A stretch of 46,367 bases of DNA from Clostridia bacterium (GCA_017886895.1 JAGHJD010000050.1:1-46367), one strand, 5' to 3'. Positions 35,669 to 45,351 are shown, counted from the stretch's first letter. The notes: generated by a model from the sequence alone, not told the origin. A program made the numbers and translations.

Positions 35669-36478
35669 ATGTCGGAAGGTTGTTCGCATGATTGCGGGAA
35701 TTGCGGGGAGGACTGTGCCTCGCGGGATATGCACGTCAAGCCGCACGAACTGAGCAAGATCAAAAAGGTCATCGGCGTCGTCAGCGGAAAGGGCGGCGTC
35801 GGCAAGTCTCTCACGACGGCGATGCTTGCCGTGACGGCACAGCGCAACGGGTTCAGAACGGCAGTGCTCGATGCGGATATCACGGGGCCGTCCGTGCCGA
35901 AGATGTTCGGCGTGCACGAGAAAGCGACGGGGACGGAGCTTGGGATCCTGCCCGTGGAGAGTAAGACGGGCATCCGCATGATGTCTATGAACCTGCTGCT
36001 CGAGGACGAGACGGAGCCTGTCATCTGGCGCGGTCCCGTCATTGCGGGTGCGGTCTTACAGTTCTGGACGGATGTCATCTGGGATGAGGTGGATTACATG
36101 TTCGTCGACATGCCCCCGGGAACGGGCGACGTGCCGCTGAGCATCTATCAGTCCGTTCCTCTGGACGGCATCATCGTCGTCACCACGCCGCAGGAGCTCG
36201 TTTCCATGATCGTGAAGAAGGCGGTCGTCATGGCGGAAAAGCTGAATATCCCCGTGCTCGGCGTCGTCGAAAACATGAGTTATGTGCTCTGCCCTGATTG
36301 CGGGAAGAAGATAGAGATCTTCGGCAAGAGCAGGGCAGAGGAGTTTGCCGCCTCTCTCGGCGTAAAGGCTGTTGCGCGCGTGCCATTCGACGCAGCACTC
36401 GCAAAATGCGCGGACGAAGGGCTGATCGAGCTGTATGAAGGCGATTACGCAGACGGGCTGTTCAAGGCGATAGAATAG
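35669..36478 (+). CDS. Mrp/NBP35-family P-loop ATPase (Fe-S carrier type)
   Basis: IGVVSGKGGVGKSLTTAMLA; DADITGPSVPKMFG; ENMSYVLCPDCGKK; Cys-rich N-terminus CSHDCGNCGEDC. Confidence 0.95.
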   Translation: MSEGCSHDCGNCGEDCASRDMHVKPHELSKIKKVIGVVSGKGGVGKSLTTAMLAVTAQRNGFRTAVLDADITGPSVPKMFGVHEKATGTELGILPVESKTGIRMMSMNLLLEDETEPVIWRGPVIAGAVLQFWTDVIWDEVDYMFVDMPPGTGDVPLSIYQSVPLDGIIVVTTPQELVSMIVKKAVVMAEKLNIPVLGVVENMSYVLCPDCGKKIEIFGKSRAEEFAASLGVKAVARVPFDAALAKCADEGLIELYEGDYADGLFKAIE

Positions 36479-36494
36479 TGTACCGTTTTTCGGG

Positions 36495-36523
36495 CGCGCC
36501 CCTGTTTCGGGGGGCGCGTTTTT
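36495..36523 (+). terminator. Terminator after mrp
   Basis: cgcgcccc...ggggcgcg-ttttt. Confidence 0.85.
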
Positions 36524-36641
36524 CCTGTACAAAGGCTGCGGATACCGCGCGGCATTGCGGCGGGGGCTGCCGCTGAAAGATATGCGGTGCGGCAGGCAGG
36601 AACTTTTGGCTTGTTTTTGCGAAGACTGCGGCTTTGAGCGG

Positions 36642-36670
36642 TTGCATTCAAAAGGGGAAAGTGCTATAAT
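36642..36670 (+). promoter_or_regulatory. Promoter of permease gene
   Basis: TTGCAT-N17-TATAAT. Confidence 0.75.
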
Positions 36671-36681
36671 CGCATACGGTT

Positions 36682-37812
36682 ATGGTCAGGGAAGTTGCCG
36701 GGTCGGCTTTGCGCTTTTTCAAAAAGGAGGCAGTGCTCTGTATAGCGCTGCTCCTCGCCGTTGTTTCGGCGTTTTTTGTTCCGCCGAGCGCAGAATACAT
36801 AGGATATATCGATTGGGATACGCTGGCGCTGCTCTTCGGATTGATGGCGGTCATGCAGGGATACCGGCGCGCGGGGCTGTTTTCCCTTTTGGCGAATAAG
36901 CTGCTGCGATTGGCGAATACCTCTAAAAAGCTGATGGCGCTGCTCGTTTTTCTGCCCTTCTTTTTGAGCATGCTGATCACAAACGATGTCTCGCTCCTGA
37001 CCTTTGTCCCTTTCGGGATCATCGTCATGCGTTCGGCGGGGCTGGAAAGGCAGATCGTTCCGCTGGTAGTTTTGCAAACGGTCGCGGCTAATCTCGGAAG
37101 CATGCTGACTCCGCTCGGCAATCCGCAGAACCTGTACCTTTACAACGCCTCGGGGCTGCCGCTCGGGCAGTTTGTGCTCATCATGCTGCCGTACACGGTG
37201 CTCGCGTTTGCGGGGCTTGCCGTTTCGGTTGCCTGTTTTCGTTCGGTCCCCGTTCATTTTCAGGCGCAGAGCGCAAAGATGGAGGGCGCCTATTCGCTCG
37301 CCTGGCCGACAGTTTTTTTCGCGGTCTGTCTCTGCGGGCTGTTCAATGTGCTTCCCCCGATCCTCATTGCTGTGTTGGTGTTTCTTTTTTTACTGATCAC
37401 AGACAGGAAGATGCTTGCGCAGGTAGACTATTCGCTGCTTCTGACGTTTGCCGCCCTGTTTGTTTTTATCGGTAACATAGGGAATATTTCGTGGTTCCGC
37501 TCGTTCTTGTCATCCGTTTTGTCCGGCAATGAAAAGATAGTGGCTGTTCTTGCCAGCCAGGTCATCAGCAACGTGCCTGCGGCGCTGTTGCTTTCCGGCT
37601 TTTCTTCCGCATGGGAGGCGCTGATCGTCGGGTGCAATCTCGGCGGTCTGGGGACGCTGATCGCTTCTATGGCAAGCCTGATCTCTTTCAAAGCGGTCTC
37701 TAAAGAGATCGCGGGGCGACGGGCGAAATATCTCCTCGTATTTACGATAGCGAATGTTGCGTTTCTGGCGGGATTGCTTGGTCTGAGCTATCTGTTGGAA
37801 CTGTTTTTCTGA
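36682..37812 (+). CDS. ArsB/NhaD/SLC13-like anion permease
   Basis: Polytopic; DWDTLALLFGLMAVMQGYRRAGLF, TNDVSLLTFVPFGI, ANLGSMLTPLGNPQNLYLY. Confidence 0.88.
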   Translation: MVREVAGSALRFFKKEAVLCIALLLAVVSAFFVPPSAEYIGYIDWDTLALLFGLMAVMQGYRRAGLFSLLANKLLRLANTSKKLMALLVFLPFFLSMLITNDVSLLTFVPFGIIVMRSAGLERQIVPLVVLQTVAANLGSMLTPLGNPQNLYLYNASGLPLGQFVLIMLPYTVLAFAGLAVSVACFRSVPVHFQAQSAKMEGAYSLAWPTVFFAVCLCGLFNVLPPILIAVLVFLFLLITDRKMLAQVDYSLLLTFAALFVFIGNIGNISWFRSFLSSVLSGNEKIVAVLASQVISNVPAALLLSGFSSAWEALIVGCNLGGLGTLIASMASLISFKAVSKEIAGRRAKYLLVFTIANVAFLAGLLGLSYLLELFF

Positions 37813-37995
37813 ATACAGAGCGGAGCCGAAGGGCTCCGCTCCTGCTTTGTAAACTTGCGGACGGTTTTGCGGGCGGGCATAATTCGGCTGTCTGTAAAAC
37901 TTGCCTGACGGTTCAAGCTCCGTTTTGTGTGCGGCGGTTCGTTTCCGCTGTTGGCAGGAACGTTAAAAAGACAGACGGAAATTTTTGGCAAACTG

Positions 37996-38024
37996 TGGAC
38001 ATTTTGTCCGTGATATTATATACT
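37996..38024 (+). promoter_or_regulatory. Promoter of GH42-GH3 operon
   Basis: TGGACA-N17-TATACT; -35 forms half of palindrome GGACA-ttt-TGTCC. Confidence 0.7.
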
Positions 38025-38064
38025 GAACCCAGTGGTTGCGCAGTAAAAAAAGAGAGGAAATCGT

Positions 38065-40005
38065 ATGAAACAGATATTGGTCGGTGCCGCGTATTATCCT
38101 GAAATGTGGGATGAGAACGAGGTGGAAAAGGATATTGCCCGCATGAAGGAGGCAGGCGTAAATTGTGTGCGCGTCGGTGAATTTGCATGGAGCAAAATGG
38201 AACCTGAAGAGGGGAAGTTTGACTTTTCGTGGCTGAAAAATGCGGTGGACAAGTGTTATGCCGCGGGGATCGTCACGGTCATGTGTACGCCGACCTGTAC
38301 GCCTCCCCGCTGGCTGCTCGATACATATGAAGAGACGCGCAGCGTTGACGCGCGCAATGTGCGCGCGGAGGTCTCGTCCCGCTGCCATCCGTGCAAGACG
38401 AGCGCAAAGATGCGCGAGAAAAACGCGATCATCGTTGAAAAACTTGCGCGGGAGTTCGGCAGTCATCCCGGCGTCATAGGATGGCAGATCGACAACGAGC
38501 TCTTTCCGTACGGCGACGGGTGCTATTGTCCGCTGTGCGTTGAGGCGTTCCGCAGGTATCTGCGCGAAAAGTACGGTACGATCGAAAATCTGAATGCGGC
38601 GTGGGGCATGGTGCGCTGGTCGCTGGACTACAAGAGTTTTTCCGATGTTCTTCCGCCGCGGGAAGGGCAGTGGAGACACCCCTCCCTTTGTACGGAGTGG
38701 TTCCGTTTCCAGTGCGCGCAGATCGTCTCGTACGTGAATGAGCAGGCGGAGATCATCCGCAGATATTCCGCGGCGCCGATCGGCACGGATATGATGCGCA
38801 CCAATCAGCTCAGTTATTACGACGTAAACGAAAAGCTCGACGTCGTGCAGTACAATCATTATGAACCCGCAGATCTGCTCTTCGGAACGGCGTTTGCATA
38901 TGACTTCCTGCGCTGCGTGAAGGATAAGCCGTTCTGGGTGACGGAGACGCAGGTCGGCTGGAACGGCAGCAATTTTGCCGACTGCGGGTATCGCCCGCAG
39001 GGCGCCTGTTATGCCAATACCTGGCTGCCCGTCGCCAGGGGGGCGGAAATGAATTCGTATTGGCTGTTCCGCTCTCATCCGAACGGGCACGAGATTGCGC
39101 ACGGCGCGCTCTTCAATACGGCGGGCAGGGCGTACCGCGTGACCGAAGAGGTCGCCCGTGCCGCAAAAGAGTTTGCGCGCTGCGCGGATTTTTTGGAGAA
39201 CAGCGGCGTCCGTTCCGAGATCGCCCTGCATTATTCTTCTACGGCGATGAAGAATTTCGCATACGCGCCCATGCTCGAAGGATTTGATTACCGCGAAACG
39301 CTGATGCGCAAATTTCATGACGCGTTCCGCCATTACAATGTGGACGTGATCGATACGCCGCATGCGCTTGACGGATATAAGGTCGTGCTCTCTCCCTTCC
39401 TGTCGACGGTGGACGAGAACGGGCTGAAAGAGCGGATCATGGCATGGGTCTGCGACGGAGGCACGTGGATCGTCGGGCCCATGTCCGACATCATGACGGA
39501 CTATACGAGCAAATATACGCACGCTCCCTATTCTTTTCTGGAAGAGTTTGCGGGCGCATGGACGAAATATCAGCTCCCCGTCGGGAACAGCGTGTTCCGC
39601 GCCCGCGGCAGAGACGGCTCCGAATTTCCGCTTGTATACTGCTATGACGCATACGAACTGCGCGGCGCGCGCAGCCTTGCGGAATACGACGGGGAGGAGT
39701 TCGGCGGGCTGTCCGTCATCACCGAGCGCGAAGTCGGGAAGGGAAAAGTCATCCTTCTCGGGAGCGTGCCGCCGCACGACGTGCTTTTGAAACTTGTCGG
39801 CAGAGACCCGATCGCCGAAGCGGGCGGGAATGTCATTCTCACCGCGCGCGAAGGAAAGCGGCGAGGGATCATCGCCGTCGAAGTCGAGAACAGGGAGGGC
39901 GAACTGCTCCTTGCAAAGAAGTACCGCAATTTGATCAGCGGGGAGATCGCGGAAGGAAAAGTGAACATTCCGCCGTACGGCGTGCTCGTGTTGGAGGAGA
40001 TATAA
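38065..40005 (+). CDS. Beta-galactosidase, GH42 family
   Basis: GAAYYPEMWDENEVEKDIARMKEAGVNCVRVGEFAWSKMEPEEGKFDF; GWQIDNEL; WVTETQVGWNG. Confidence 0.96.
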   Translation: MKQILVGAAYYPEMWDENEVEKDIARMKEAGVNCVRVGEFAWSKMEPEEGKFDFSWLKNAVDKCYAAGIVTVMCTPTCTPPRWLLDTYEETRSVDARNVRAEVSSRCHPCKTSAKMREKNAIIVEKLAREFGSHPGVIGWQIDNELFPYGDGCYCPLCVEAFRRYLREKYGTIENLNAAWGMVRWSLDYKSFSDVLPPREGQWRHPSLCTEWFRFQCAQIVSYVNEQAEIIRRYSAAPIGTDMMRTNQLSYYDVNEKLDVVQYNHYEPADLLFGTAFAYDFLRCVKDKPFWVTETQVGWNGSNFADCGYRPQGACYANTWLPVARGAEMNSYWLFRSHPNGHEIAHGALFNTAGRAYRVTEEVARAAKEFARCADFLENSGVRSEIALHYSSTAMKNFAYAPMLEGFDYRETLMRKFHDAFRHYNVDVIDTPHALDGYKVVLSPFLSTVDENGLKERIMAWVCDGGTWIVGPMSDIMTDYTSKYTHAPYSFLEEFAGAWTKYQLPVGNSVFRARGRDGSEFPLVYCYDAYELRGARSLAEYDGEEFGGLSVITEREVGKGKVILLGSVPPHDVLLKLVGRDPIAEAGGNVILTAREGKRRGIIAVEVENREGELLLAKKYRNLISGEIAEGKVNIPPYGVLVLEEI

Positions 40006-40009
40006 GGGA

Positions 40010-42019
40010 ATGGAGAGAAAAGATCGTGTAAAAAAATTGCTTGCGGGGTTGCAAACAGAGCAGAAACTTCGCCTGCTCTGCGGGAATGGTGCATGGCGTA
40101 CGGACGACCTTGATGGGCTGCTGCCGCAGGCAGTCATGTCCGACGGTCCTGTGGGGCTGCGCACGATGCGCAAAGGCGCGGACGGCAGGGAGGAGACGAT
40201 CCCCGCGGTCGCCTATCCCTCCGTACAGGTGCTTGCCAATACATGGAATACCTCCCTTGCGCGGGAGATGGGCGCAATGCTTGCGGACGATTGCAGGGAG
40301 CGGGGCGTCAATCTTCTGCTCGCTCCCGGTGTGAATATCAAGCGGCATCCGCTGAACGGGCGCAATTTCGAATATTTTTCGGAAGATCCGCTGCTTGCGG
40401 GTGAAATGGCAAAAGCGTATGTCGAAGGATTGCAGGAGAACGACGTCGGCGCCTGCGTCAAGCATTTTTGCTGCAACAATCTGGAATATGACCGTCTGCA
40501 CCAGTCGAGCGAAGTCGACGAGCGCACGCTGCGCGAGCTGTATTACCGTCCCTTTGCGATCGCCTGCGAGGCAAAGCCCGTTTCGGTTATGTGCAGCTAC
40601 AACCGCATCAACGGGACGTATGCTTCCGAGTACGAAAAAGGATTTGAAATGCTGCGCGGGGACTGCGGGTTTGACGGCGCGGTCATCTCCGATTGGGGCG
40701 CCGTGCGCGATCGCTGTGCGGCGGCTGCCGCGGGGCTTGACCTCGAGATGCCGTTCGACGAAAAAAATTACAAGAAATTGCTCGCCGATTATGAGGCGGG
40801 GAAACTGACGGATGAACAGCTCGACGCCTGCGCGGGGCGGGTCATCGACCTTGCGCTCCGCCTCGAAGAGATGGGGAAGGGCAAAAAAGTGCGTTCTGCC
40901 GTGAGCGAGAGAGGGGATGCGGCAAAATGTATTGCTGCTGAAGGCATGGTGCTTCTGAAAAACGACGGCGCTCTGCCTCTGCAAGCGGGCGCAAAGGTGT
41001 CCGTCAGCGGATGCTATGCGAAACCGGATGATGCGCGCCTGCTTGCGGGTGGCGGTTCTTCGCAGGTTGAGTGGGCAAAAAATGCGTTTGACCTGCCTGC
41101 CGCCCTCTCTGCCTGCGGATTTGAGACCGTCTATGAAGAGGGGTTCGGCATCGATACGATCTGGTCGTTCCGCCAGGATGTGCGGGCAGCGGCGGAGAAC
41201 GCCGCTGGGAGCGACGTGCAGATCGTGTGCGTCGGAACGGGCAACGGCTTGGAATTTGAAGAGGGCGACCGCCGCAGCATGCGCCTTCCCGCAGTGCAGG
41301 AAAAGGCGATCCTCGAGGCGGCGAAACGGAACAAAAACACGGTCGTCGTTATTTTTGCGGGGGCTGCGATCGACATGAGCGCCTGGATCGATGACGTGAA
41401 TGCCGTCCTCTTTGCGGGGTTCCCGGGGATGGGCGGGGACGAGGTTCTGGCGGAACTGCTCGCAGGGAAGAGAAACCCGAGCGGCAAACTCAGCGAGACG
41501 TTCCCGCTCGCCCTTACGGACGTGCCCGCGGCGAATGCGTCGTGCGGCGCTGGTGCGACGCTCTACCGCGAGGGGTTGGATGTCGGGTACCGCTATTTTG
41601 CAACCTACGGCGTGCCCGTTCTGTTCCCCTTCGGGCACGGACTGAGTTATTCCGATTTCAGGTATGCCGATCTCCGTCTGAAAGAGGAAAACGGCGCGCT
41701 CGCCGTGACGTTTACGATAGAGAATACCTCCGCGCGGGATGGCGGAGAGACCGCGCAGCTTTATGTGCGCCCCTGCGCGCCGCGCGTATACCGCCCCGAC
41801 AGGGAACTGAAGGCGTTTTCAAAACAGAAGATCGGGGCGGGTGGGTCCGTTTCGGTGTGCTGCCGCCTGGAGCGTTCCGCCTTTGCCTATTGGTCCGCCT
41901 CCCGTGATTGTTGGACCGTCGATGACGGTGTATATGAAATTCTCGTCGGCGCGTCGTCCGTGGATATTCGCCTCTGCGGCAAGGTCAGGGTCGAAAACGG
42001 TTTGATCCGCGTTTTGTAA
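40010..42019 (+). CDS. Beta-glucosidase-type GH3 with C-terminal fibronectin III-like domain
   Basis: SDGPVGLR; NIKRHPLNGRNFEYFSEDPLLAG; VKHFCCNN; GAVISDWGAV; ETAQLYVRPCAPRVYRPDRELKAFSK. Confidence 0.96.
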   Translation: MERKDRVKKLLAGLQTEQKLRLLCGNGAWRTDDLDGLLPQAVMSDGPVGLRTMRKGADGREETIPAVAYPSVQVLANTWNTSLAREMGAMLADDCRERGVNLLLAPGVNIKRHPLNGRNFEYFSEDPLLAGEMAKAYVEGLQENDVGACVKHFCCNNLEYDRLHQSSEVDERTLRELYYRPFAIACEAKPVSVMCSYNRINGTYASEYEKGFEMLRGDCGFDGAVISDWGAVRDRCAAAAAGLDLEMPFDEKNYKKLLADYEAGKLTDEQLDACAGRVIDLALRLEEMGKGKKVRSAVSERGDAAKCIAAEGMVLLKNDGALPLQAGAKVSVSGCYAKPDDARLLAGGGSSQVEWAKNAFDLPAALSACGFETVYEEGFGIDTIWSFRQDVRAAAENAAGSDVQIVCVGTGNGLEFEEGDRRSMRLPAVQEKAILEAAKRNKNTVVVIFAGAAIDMSAWIDDVNAVLFAGFPGMGGDEVLAELLAGKRNPSGKLSETFPLALTDVPAANASCGAGATLYREGLDVGYRYFATYGVPVLFPFGHGLSYSDFRYADLRLKEENGALAVTFTIENTSARDGGETAQLYVRPCAPRVYRPDRELKAFSKQKIGAGGSVSVCCRLERSAFAYWSASRDCWTVDDGVYEILVGASSVDIRLCGKVRVENGLIRVL

Positions 42020-42028
42020 GCAAAAAAA

Positions 42029-42064
42029 CAGGCGCCCGCGCTCCTTTCGGGGCGCGGGCGCCTG
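42029..42064. terminator. Terminator between convergent GH3 and reductase genes
   Basis: caggcgcccgcgctcc-tttc-ggggcgcgggcgcctg; A-tract on left serves the minus strand. Confidence 0.8.
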
Positions 42065-42080
42065 TTGCCATTGAGAAAGT

Positions 42081-42704
42081 TCAGCGGATAAAATTTGTGC
42101 GCAGCGGCTGTTCGCGCGCGGGCGCGGCAACGCCTGCGGTCTTGCCCGCCTCGATGCATTGCAGCAGCCAGCCCATGTTTTCGCCGAGCGTGCGCATGGT
42201 CTGCAGCCCTTCCTCGTCCTGCAATACCTCCCCGGGCGTATTTCCATGCACCTGGTTCCAGTACTGCGACCCGACGATGTGCATGTTGCAGATCGTGAAA
42301 TATTTGTTCAGCCTGTCAAAAGTCGCGCTGGCGCCGCCCCTGCGGCAGGAGACGACCGCCGCGCCGAGTTTGTTTTCAAACCTGCCGCGGCTGCTGTAAA
42401 AGAGACGGTCGAGGAACGCCGTAAGCTGCCCCGCCGGCCCCGCATAATATACGGGCGAGCCGATGACGACGGCGTCGTATTCATCCAGCTTCTCCAGCGT
42501 TTCGTTGACTTTGTCGCCGTTAAAGACGCATTTACCCGTGTTTGCGCAGCTGCGGCAGGCGATGCAGCCCGCTATCGGCTTTGTGCCGATATGCAGAATA
42601 TCCGAGGAGATCCCGCGCTTTTCCAGAGCGCCCGCGACCTCTTTCAGCGCGGTGTATGTGCAGCCGTGTTCGTGCGGGCTGCCGTTGATCATCAATACTT
42701 TCAT
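42081..42704 (-). CDS. Flavodoxin-like NAD(P)H-dependent FMN reductase
   Basis: MKVLMINGSPHEHGCTYTALKEVAGALEKRGI; IGSPVYYAGPAGQLTAFLDRLFYS; CIACRSCANTGKCVFNGD. Confidence 0.94.
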   Translation of the reverse strand: MKVLMINGSPHEHGCTYTALKEVAGALEKRGISSDILHIGTKPIAGCIACRSCANTGKCVFNGDKVNETLEKLDEYDAVVIGSPVYYAGPAGQLTAFLDRLFYSSRGRFENKLGAAVVSCRRGGASATFDRLNKYFTICNMHIVGSQYWNQVHGNTPGEVLQDEEGLQTMRTLGENMGWLLQCIEAGKTAGVAAPAREQPLRTNFIR

Positions 42705-42736
42705 GTCAAAATAACCTCCCGATCATTATCGCAAAA

Positions 42737-42766
42737 ATTATAGTACGCGCGGGAACCGTTTGTCAA
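42737..42766 (-). promoter_or_regulatory. Promoter of reductase gene
   Basis: Minus strand TTGACA-N18-TATAAT. Confidence 0.75.
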
Positions 42767-42790
42767 GCATGTCGGCGCGGCGCAAATGCA

Positions 42791-42819
42791 TTGACTTTCT
42801 CTCAGTAAGTTGTTACAAT
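42791..42819 (+). promoter_or_regulatory. Promoter of HD gene
   Basis: TTGACT-N17-TACAAT; overlaps the ORF-track start codon, so translation must start later. Confidence 0.75.
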
Positions 42820-42865
42820 GAACAAAATCGCTCAGCCGCTGACGGCGGCTGAAAAGGAGACGGGC

Positions 42866-43468
42866 ATGCCCGAAAAGATGCGCGACCCGCAGGGCGCGTT
42901 TTTGGAAGTGTACGACAAATATATCACGCGGCAGGGCAGCGCGGAGCTGCGCGCCTACCTTCTGCGCTCGGATTTTTTCCGCGCGCCCGCAAGCACGCGG
43001 TATCACTGCGCCTATGAGGGCGGGCTGTGCGAACACAGCGTCAACGTGTACAGGCGGCTTCTGCGGAACGTGCAGGCAGAGTACGGGGAGGAATGGGAGA
43101 GCGTCGTTCCGCACGAGACGGTCGCCATATGCGGGCTGCTGCACGACCTGTGCAAGATCGATTTTTACAGGAGCGACTTCCGCAACGTGAAGGAAAACGG
43201 GGAATGGGTGCGCAAGCCCTGTTTTGTCCGCGAAGAGCTGCTCCCGTTCGGGCACGGGGAGAAATCTGTGTATATCATCAACAGCTTTTTGCGCCTGACG
43301 CGCGAGGAAGCGGTCGCGATCAACTGGCACATGGGCGGATTTGACGCGCGCGCGAAAGGCGGGGATAACTCCGTCAGCGAGGCATATGCAAAATTTCCGC
43401 TGGCTGTCCTTCTGCATGTCTCCGACCTCACGGCGAGCTACATCGACGAAAAGAGATCGGAGCATTGA
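42866..43468 (+). CDS. HD-domain hydrolase
   Basis: HCAYEGGLCEHSVNVYRRLL; AICGLLHDLCKID; NWHMGGFD. Start at ATG 42866 behind SD aaaggag, downstream of the promoter. Confidence 0.88.
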   Translation: MPEKMRDPQGAFLEVYDKYITRQGSAELRAYLLRSDFFRAPASTRYHCAYEGGLCEHSVNVYRRLLRNVQAEYGEEWESVVPHETVAICGLLHDLCKIDFYRSDFRNVKENGEWVRKPCFVREELLPFGHGEKSVYIINSFLRLTREEAVAINWHMGGFDARAKGGDNSVSEAYAKFPLAVLLHVSDLTASYIDEKRSEH

Positions 43469-43615
43469 CCGCACAATTTGCCGCCGTTTCTGCCTGCTCC
43501 GCCATAGAATGTGCTTTTTGCATGGCATAGGATATGAAATAAGTATTCGACATGGCATGCGAAAGAGTGCTATACTTTCTGCGAAATAAGTTGTTTTTAA
43601 GGAGGTGCGGCAAAC

Positions 43616-44044
43616 ATGAACAAGGAAGAGTTTGATACGCTGAATGTATTCGGCAGGGGTGAAGAGAACAGCGCTTTTGCGCAGTTTTTTACCGGGAGAT
43701 CCTATCTCAATCCGCTGACGTCGGCAGGCGCGGGGAAGTTGTTTTTTGCAAACGTGACCTTCGAGCCTGCCTGCCGCAACAACTGGCATATCCACCACGC
43801 AAGCGTCGGCGGCGGGCAGATCCTTCTGTGCGTCGCGGGCGAGGGCTGGTATCAGGAATGGGGCGAGCCCGCGCGCAGCCTGAAAGCGGGCGACGTGGTG
43901 GAGATTCCCGCGGGCGTCAAGCACTGGCACGGCGCAAAGGCGGATTCCTGGTTTTCGCACATTGCCGCAGAAGTTCCCGGCAAGGATACGCGCAACGAAT
44001 GGCTGGAGCCCGTGTCCGACGAGGAGTACGGCAGGCTCGGCTGA
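43616..44044 (+). CDS. Cupin-domain protein (carboxymuconolactone-decarboxylase-associated type)
   Basis: VTFEPACRNNWHIHHASVGGGQILLCVAGEGWYQEWGEPARSLKAGDVVEIPAGVKHWHGAKADSWFSHIAAE; SD aaggagg. Confidence 0.93.
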   Translation: MNKEEFDTLNVFGRGEENSAFAQFFTGRSYLNPLTSAGAGKLFFANVTFEPACRNNWHIHHASVGGGQILLCVAGEGWYQEWGEPARSLKAGDVVEIPAGVKHWHGAKADSWFSHIAAEVPGKDTRNEWLEPVSDEEYGRLG

Positions 44045-44118
44045 GCCCGCGAAGCAGGAGGGGAAGGGCATGAGCGTTTCCTCTTTTCTTTGCTCTGCAT
44101 GGGGCGTGCGGCGCAAAT

Positions 44119-44337
44119 GTGGCGATGCTTGTCGACTGCGGCATGGGCGCTGCAATGTGCATAGACGGCGCCGTATCGCTGTACCGTAACCCGAATATCG
44201 TTTTCCGACCCTTCTCCCCTGAACTTACGGTGGCGAGCGCGCTCGCGTGGAAGAAATCGCAGCCCGCCTCGCGCGCGGTCAAAAAATTTATAGAGCATCT
44301 GAAACAGAGCGCTGACCCCGCAAGCGGCGAGCTTTAA
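44119..44337 (+). pseudogene. LysR-family regulator, C-terminal remnant
   Basis: MAMLVDCGMGAAMCIDGAVSLYRNPNIVFRPFSPELTVASALAWKKSQPASRAVKKFIEHLKQ resembles the end of a LysR effector domain; no HTH upstream. Confidence 0.65.
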
Positions 44338-44373
44338 AGGGGCTGCAAAAGAATGAAACAAGAGGTAAGATCT

Positions 44374-45336
44374 ATGCAATATACAAAACTCGGCAACAGC
44401 GGCATCGAAATTTCGAGGCTCTGCCTCGGCTGTATGAGTTTCGGCGATCCCGCAAGCCGGATGCACGCATGGACGCTCGATCCCGCAAAGAGCAAGGAGA
44501 TCATAAAACATGCGCTCGACCTCGGCATCAACTTCTTTGATACGGCGAACTGCTATTCTGCGGGGACGAGCGAAGAGTATCTCGGCAGGGCGATCAGAAA
44601 CAACGTTGCCCGCGATAAGGTCGTGCTGGCGTCAAAAGTGTACTTCAACGAGGGGAACCTTTCCAAAACTGCGATCGAGCGCGAGATAGACGGGACGCTC
44701 AGACGGCTCGGGACGGACTATCTCGACCTGTATATCATTCACCGCTTTGACTACGGGACGCCCGTCGAAGAGACGATGGCGGCGCTGCACGGACTTGTGA
44801 AGGCTGGGAAGGTGCGCGCGCTCGGCGCATCGGCAATGTACGGGTATCAGTTCTATACGATGCAGCTTGCCGCGCGGGACAACGGCTGGACGCCTTTCGT
44901 CTCCATGCAGGATCATTACAACCCGCTTTACCGCGAGGACGAGCGCGAACTGATCCCCGTTTGCAGGCAGATGAATGTGGCGCTCACACCGTACAGCCCG
45001 CTCGCCGCGGGCAGGGTCGCGCGGGCGGATTGGAGCGCGGATACCCTGCGCAGCAGGACGGACAAGGTCGCGCAGGGTAAATATGATTCGACCGAAGAGG
45101 CTGACAAGGCGATCGCCGCGCGCGTGAACGAGCTTGCGGGAAAGTACGGCGCGACGATGACGCAGATCACGCTTGCATGGCACTTTGCCAAGGGCGTCTC
45201 CGCGCCGATCATCGGCGCTACGAAGACGAAGTACCTCGACGATGCCGTCGGCGCGTTCGATGTGCCCCTGACGGCGGAGGACGTCGCCTATATCGACGAG
45301 CCGTATCAGCCGCATAAGATCGTCGGCGCGCTTTAA
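44374..45336 (+). CDS. Aldo/keto reductase
   Basis: MQYTKLGNSGIEISRLCLGCMSFGDP; LDLGINFFDTANCYSAGTSEEYLGRAI; Start chosen at MQYT. Confidence 0.94.
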   Translation: MQYTKLGNSGIEISRLCLGCMSFGDPASRMHAWTLDPAKSKEIIKHALDLGINFFDTANCYSAGTSEEYLGRAIRNNVARDKVVLASKVYFNEGNLSKTAIEREIDGTLRRLGTDYLDLYIIHRFDYGTPVEETMAALHGLVKAGKVRALGASAMYGYQFYTMQLAARDNGWTPFVSMQDHYNPLYREDERELIPVCRQMNVALTPYSPLAAGRVARADWSADTLRSRTDKVAQGKYDSTEEADKAIAARVNELAGKYGATMTQITLAWHFAKGVSAPIIGATKTKYLDDAVGAFDVPLTAEDVAYIDEPYQPHKIVGAL

Positions 45337-45351
45337 GCAGAGGAGAACGGC

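Noticed and set aside
36555-36899. ORF of 114 aa, and short upstream LYKGCGYRAALRRG reading resembling a GNAT tail
   Set aside because: Contains the permease promoter and runs out of frame into the permease; resemblance too short to support a pseudogene.
37963-41638. 736-aa and 567-aa minus-strand ORFs antisense to GH42/GH3
   Set aside because: Shadow ORFs; glycosidase motifs on plus are convincing.
42701-44155. 484-aa minus-strand ORF across HD and cupin genes
   Set aside because: Spans two clear plus-strand genes and their intergenic promoter; no domain recognised.
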